Origin: Sphingomonadaceae bacterium
Lineage (GTDB): Bacteria > Pseudomonadota > Alphaproteobacteria > Sphingomonadales > Sphingomonadaceae
Direction: 5' to 3'
DNA: 32,957 bases
Assembly (NCBI GenBank): GCA_020847445.1
Contig: JADLBY010000171.1
Span: 1-32,957, forward strand
Each line of letters starts with the position of its first letter. The first letter of the stretch is position 1. The notes beneath the pieces were generated by a model. The model did no database searches, had not been told where the DNA came from, and saw only the letters and a program-made list of their open reading frames with translations. Made by a program: the position numbers and the translations under genes. Below, one piece after another: positions 30,879 through 32,957 of the stretch.

Positions 30879-32087
30879 ATGAAGAAAACCACAGGCCAGA
30901 ATCGCGACATCACCTCCCAGTGGCGGCCCGCCACGCAGGCCGTGCGCGGCGGCACCTGGCGCAGCGAACATGGCGAGACGTCAGAGGCGCTCTTCCTGAC
31001 TTCGGGCTATTGTTACGACGATGCCGAGTCGGTCGCGGCGCGCTTTACCGGCGAGCAGCAGGGGATGACCTATAGCCGCCTGCAAAATCCGACGGTCGCG
31101 ATGGCGGAGGAGCGGATCGCGCTGATGGAAGGTGCCGAGGCCTGCCGGATGCAGGCGACCGGTATGGCGGCGATGACCACGGCGATGCTGTGCCAGCTAA
31201 GCCAGGGCGACCATGTGGTCGCCGCGCGCGCGGCTTTCGGGTCGTGCCGCTGGCTGACCGACAGCCTGCTGCCGCGCTGGGGGATCACCACGACGACGAT
31301 CGACGCGCGCGACAATGATGCGTGGAAGGCGGCGATCCAGCCGAATACGAAGGTCTTTTTCTTCGAAACCCCGGCCAACCCGACGATGGATATTGTCGAC
31401 ATGGCCTATGTCTGCGGGCTGGCGAAGGAGCATGGCATCACCACGGTGGTCGACAATGCCTTTGCCACCAGCGTCCTTCAGCGGCCGATGGATTTCGGCG
31501 CCGATGTTGTCGCCTATAGCGCCACAAAGCTGATGGACGGGCAGGGCCGGGTGCTTGCCGGGGCGGTCTGCGGGTCGGCGCAGTGGATCAATGATGTGCT
31601 GCTGCCGTTCCAGCGCAATACCGGCCCCAATTGCTCGCCGTTCAACGCCTGGGTAGTGCACAAGGGCCTGGAAACGCTCGAATTGCGCGCGCTCAGACAG
31701 TCGGAAAACGCGCTGGCGGTGGGCAAATTCCTCGAAGGCCGCGTCGCCAATATGCTCCATCCGGGGCTTGCCAGCCACCCGCAGCACAATCTGGCGATGC
31801 GCCAGATGAAGGCGTGCGGGCCGATCTTCAGCTTCATCGTCGATGGTGGCCGGGCACAGGCGATGGCGCTGCTCAACGCGCTCGAACTGATCGATATCTC
31901 CAACAATATCGGCGACAGCCGCAGCCTGTGCTGCCACCCCTCATCGACCACCCATTATAGCGTTTCGGAGGAACAACGCGCGCTGATGGGGGTTGAAGAA
32001 GGCATGTTGCGCATCAATATCGGCCTGGAAGATCCGCAGGATTTGATCGACGATCTCGATCAGGCCCTGCTAAAGGTGGGCCTGTGA
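30879..32087 (+). CDS. metZ: O-succinylhomoserine sulfhydrylase
   Basis: A 402-aa PLP enzyme of the Cys/Met-metabolism family. It makes homocysteine directly from O-succinylhomoserine and sulfide, the direct sulfhydrylation route to methionine. MetZ-type features are the N-terminus WRPATQAVRGGTWRSEHGETSEALFLTSGY, the PLP lysine Lys217 in VAYSATKLMDGQGRVLAG, and VDNAFATSVLQRPMDFGADV. HPSSTTHYSVSEEQRALMGVEEGMLRINIGLED at the C-terminus is also typical. Related cystathionine synthases are the main alternative, but the N-terminus favours metZ. It lies between leuB and apaG, with which it overlaps by 4 bases (GTGA). Confidence 0.92.
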   Translation: MKKTTGQNRDITSQWRPATQAVRGGTWRSEHGETSEALFLTSGYCYDDAESVAARFTGEQQGMTYSRLQNPTVAMAEERIALMEGAEACRMQATGMAAMTTAMLCQLSQGDHVVAARAAFGSCRWLTDSLLPRWGITTTTIDARDNDAWKAAIQPNTKVFFFETPANPTMDIVDMAYVCGLAKEHGITTVVDNAFATSVLQRPMDFGADVVAYSATKLMDGQGRVLAGAVCGSAQWINDVLLPFQRNTGPNCSPFNAWVVHKGLETLELRALRQSENALAVGKFLEGRVANMLHPGLASHPQHNLAMRQMKACGPIFSFIVDGGRAQAMALLNALELIDISNNIGDSRSLCCHPSSTTHYSVSEEQRALMGVEEGMLRINIGLEDPQDLIDDLDQALLKVGL

Positions 32088-32488
32088 TACTCGACGCGCT
32101 TTTTACCGACCATTCGACGACCGACGGGGTTGCCGTGCATGTGGTCACCAATTTCCTTGAGGATCAGTCGGTTCCCGCGCAAAATCGCTGGTTCTGGTCG
32201 TACCATATCCGCATCGAAAACCATCGCGACGATCCGGTGCAGTTGCTGACACGGCATTGGAAGATAACAGATGGCCATGGCGGCGTGAATCATGTCGATG
32301 GTGATGGCGTGGTGGGCGAACAGCCTCTACTCAAGCCCGGCGGCAGCCATGATTATGTCTCGGGCTGTCCACTTGCGACGCCTTCGGGGATCATGGAGGG
32401 GCATTACCGCTTCATTCGCGCCGATGGCTCGACCTTTCTGGTTGAAATCCCCCGTTTCAGGCTGGTCGCGCCTGCGACCGCGCGATGA
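32084..32488 (+). CDS. apaG: ApaG-domain protein
   Basis: A 134-aa protein (usual size about 125) with an immunoglobulin-like beta-sandwich. The diagnostic stretch is YHIRIENHRDDPVQLLTRHWKITDGHGGVNHVDGDGVVGEQPLLKPGGSHDYVSGCPLATPSGIMEGHY, with GEQPLLKPG as the family core. ApaG has been linked to Co2+/Mg2+ resistance in enterobacteria, and its biochemical role remains unclear. It starts with GTG inside the metZ stop (GTGA), and its own stop overlaps the LysR start (ATGA), so three genes are translationally linked. Confidence 0.92.
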   Translation: MILDALFTDHSTTDGVAVHVVTNFLEDQSVPAQNRWFWSYHIRIENHRDDPVQLLTRHWKITDGHGGVNHVDGDGVVGEQPLLKPGGSHDYVSGCPLATPSGIMEGHYRFIRADGSTFLVEIPRFRLVAPATAR

Positions 32489-32957
32489 AGCGGACCCATC
32501 TTCCTTTGAACGGGCTGCGCGTGTTCGACGCAGCGGCGCGGCATCTGAGCTTTACCAAGGCGGCAGATGAACTGGCGGTGACGCCCGCTGCAGTCGGCCA
32601 GCAGATCCGCGCGCTGGAGGATATGCTCGGTGTCGTCCTCTTCCGCCGCACGCCCAAAGGGCTGGAGCTGACGCCGGAGGCGGACAAGGGCCTTGATGCC
32701 TTGCGGGCGGGCTTTTTGCAGTTTGAAGAATCGGTGCGGGCCATGCAATCGGGGCAGGCCTCGAACGCGCTGACCATTGCCGCCCCACGCGATTTTACCG
32801 CCAAGTGGCTGACGGCCAGGCTGGCGAAATATGGCGCGGCGAACCCGGACCTGCAATTCACGCTGATTGCTGCCGATAGTGAGATCGACTTCACCGAAGC
32901 CAATCTCGACCTCGCCATCAGGCTGACCGACGGACCCGGCGAGCATGAAGGCGTGCA
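32485..32957 (+). CDS. LysR-family transcriptional regulator (N-terminal part, cut by window end)
   Basis: Starts at ATG in the apaG stop (ATGA) and is open to the window edge (157 residues seen). The N-terminal winged helix reads LPLNGLRVFDAAARHLSFTKAADELAVTPAAVGQQIRALEDMLGVVLFRRTPKGLELTPEADKGL, which resembles the GcvA/AmpR branch. The start of the ligand-binding domain follows (LTIAAPRDFTAKWLTARLAKYGAANPDLQFTLIA). A LysR gene in the same direction as, and overlapping, a metabolic operon is less common than the divergent arrangement. Its targets may include metZ. Confidence 0.9.
   Translation, partial: MKRTHLPLNGLRVFDAAARHLSFTKAADELAVTPAAVGQQIRALEDMLGVVLFRRTPKGLELTPEADKGLDALRAGFLQFEESVRAMQSGQASNALTIAAPRDFTAKWLTARLAKYGAANPDLQFTLIAADSEIDFTEANLDLAIRLTDGPGEHEGV

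Overview
The window reads as the chromosome of a GC-rich alphaproteobacterium, most likely a sphingomonad (Sphingomonadaceae). This rests on gene content and order (ilvE / marR-hisE-hinT, class II DAHP synthase followed by a tiny membrane protein, leuB-metZ-apaG, recO after a phosphotransferase-DUF6285 gene) and on codon bias, not on any database search. Genus is not claimed.

Left end (1-5.8 kb): the edge of a P2-like prophage. The capsid protein (partial) and the scaffold/protease gpO read leftwards. The terminase ATPase gpP and portal gpQ read rightwards, as in phage P2. Then come an orphan D12-class adenine methylase, an unknown 120-aa gene, and an AT-rich, gene-free stretch with six CCTACA/TGTAGG boxes and several direct repeats. 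No integrase, repressor or replication gene lies between gpQ and the chromosomal genes.

Middle (6.1-24.4 kb): ordinary chromosome. An EF-hand secreted protein is followed by an OmpR-type response regulator/histidine kinase pair. Then come a SleB-like cell wall hydrolase, class II DAHP synthase with a coupled 57-aa membrane protein, and a lipoprotein. A leftward three-gene operon encodes a response regulator, a LysM-FecR periplasmic protein and a CHASE2 histidine kinase. tRNA-Gln(TTG) follows, then ilvE divergent from marR-hisE-hinT, an APC permease, a Bcr/CflA-type exporter divergent from dinB, a TetR regulator and tRNA-Val(CAC).

Accessory island (24.5-26.8 kb), directly downstream of tRNA-Val: remnants of REP-associated tyrosine transposase (RAYT) elements whose ends share an ATTACGGTGACAG core, including a perfect 31-bp inverted repeat pair 1.6 kb apart. 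Two unrelated genes sit between these element ends: a lower-GC Sel1-repeat protein and an unrecognised 137-aa protein. The island ends in a frameshifted fragment of a LysM-containing (probably RHS/YD-type) giant protein.

Right end (26.8-33 kb): rightward, tightly packed housekeeping genes: a DUF1330 protein, a conserved hypothetical, a phosphotransferase-DUF6285 protein, recO, a pair of REP-like hairpins, leuB, metZ, apaG (GTGA overlap) and a LysR regulator cut by the window end. leuB serves leucine, ilvE branched-chain amino acids, aroG aromatics, hisE histidine and metZ methionine, so much of this chromosome segment is amino acid biosynthesis.
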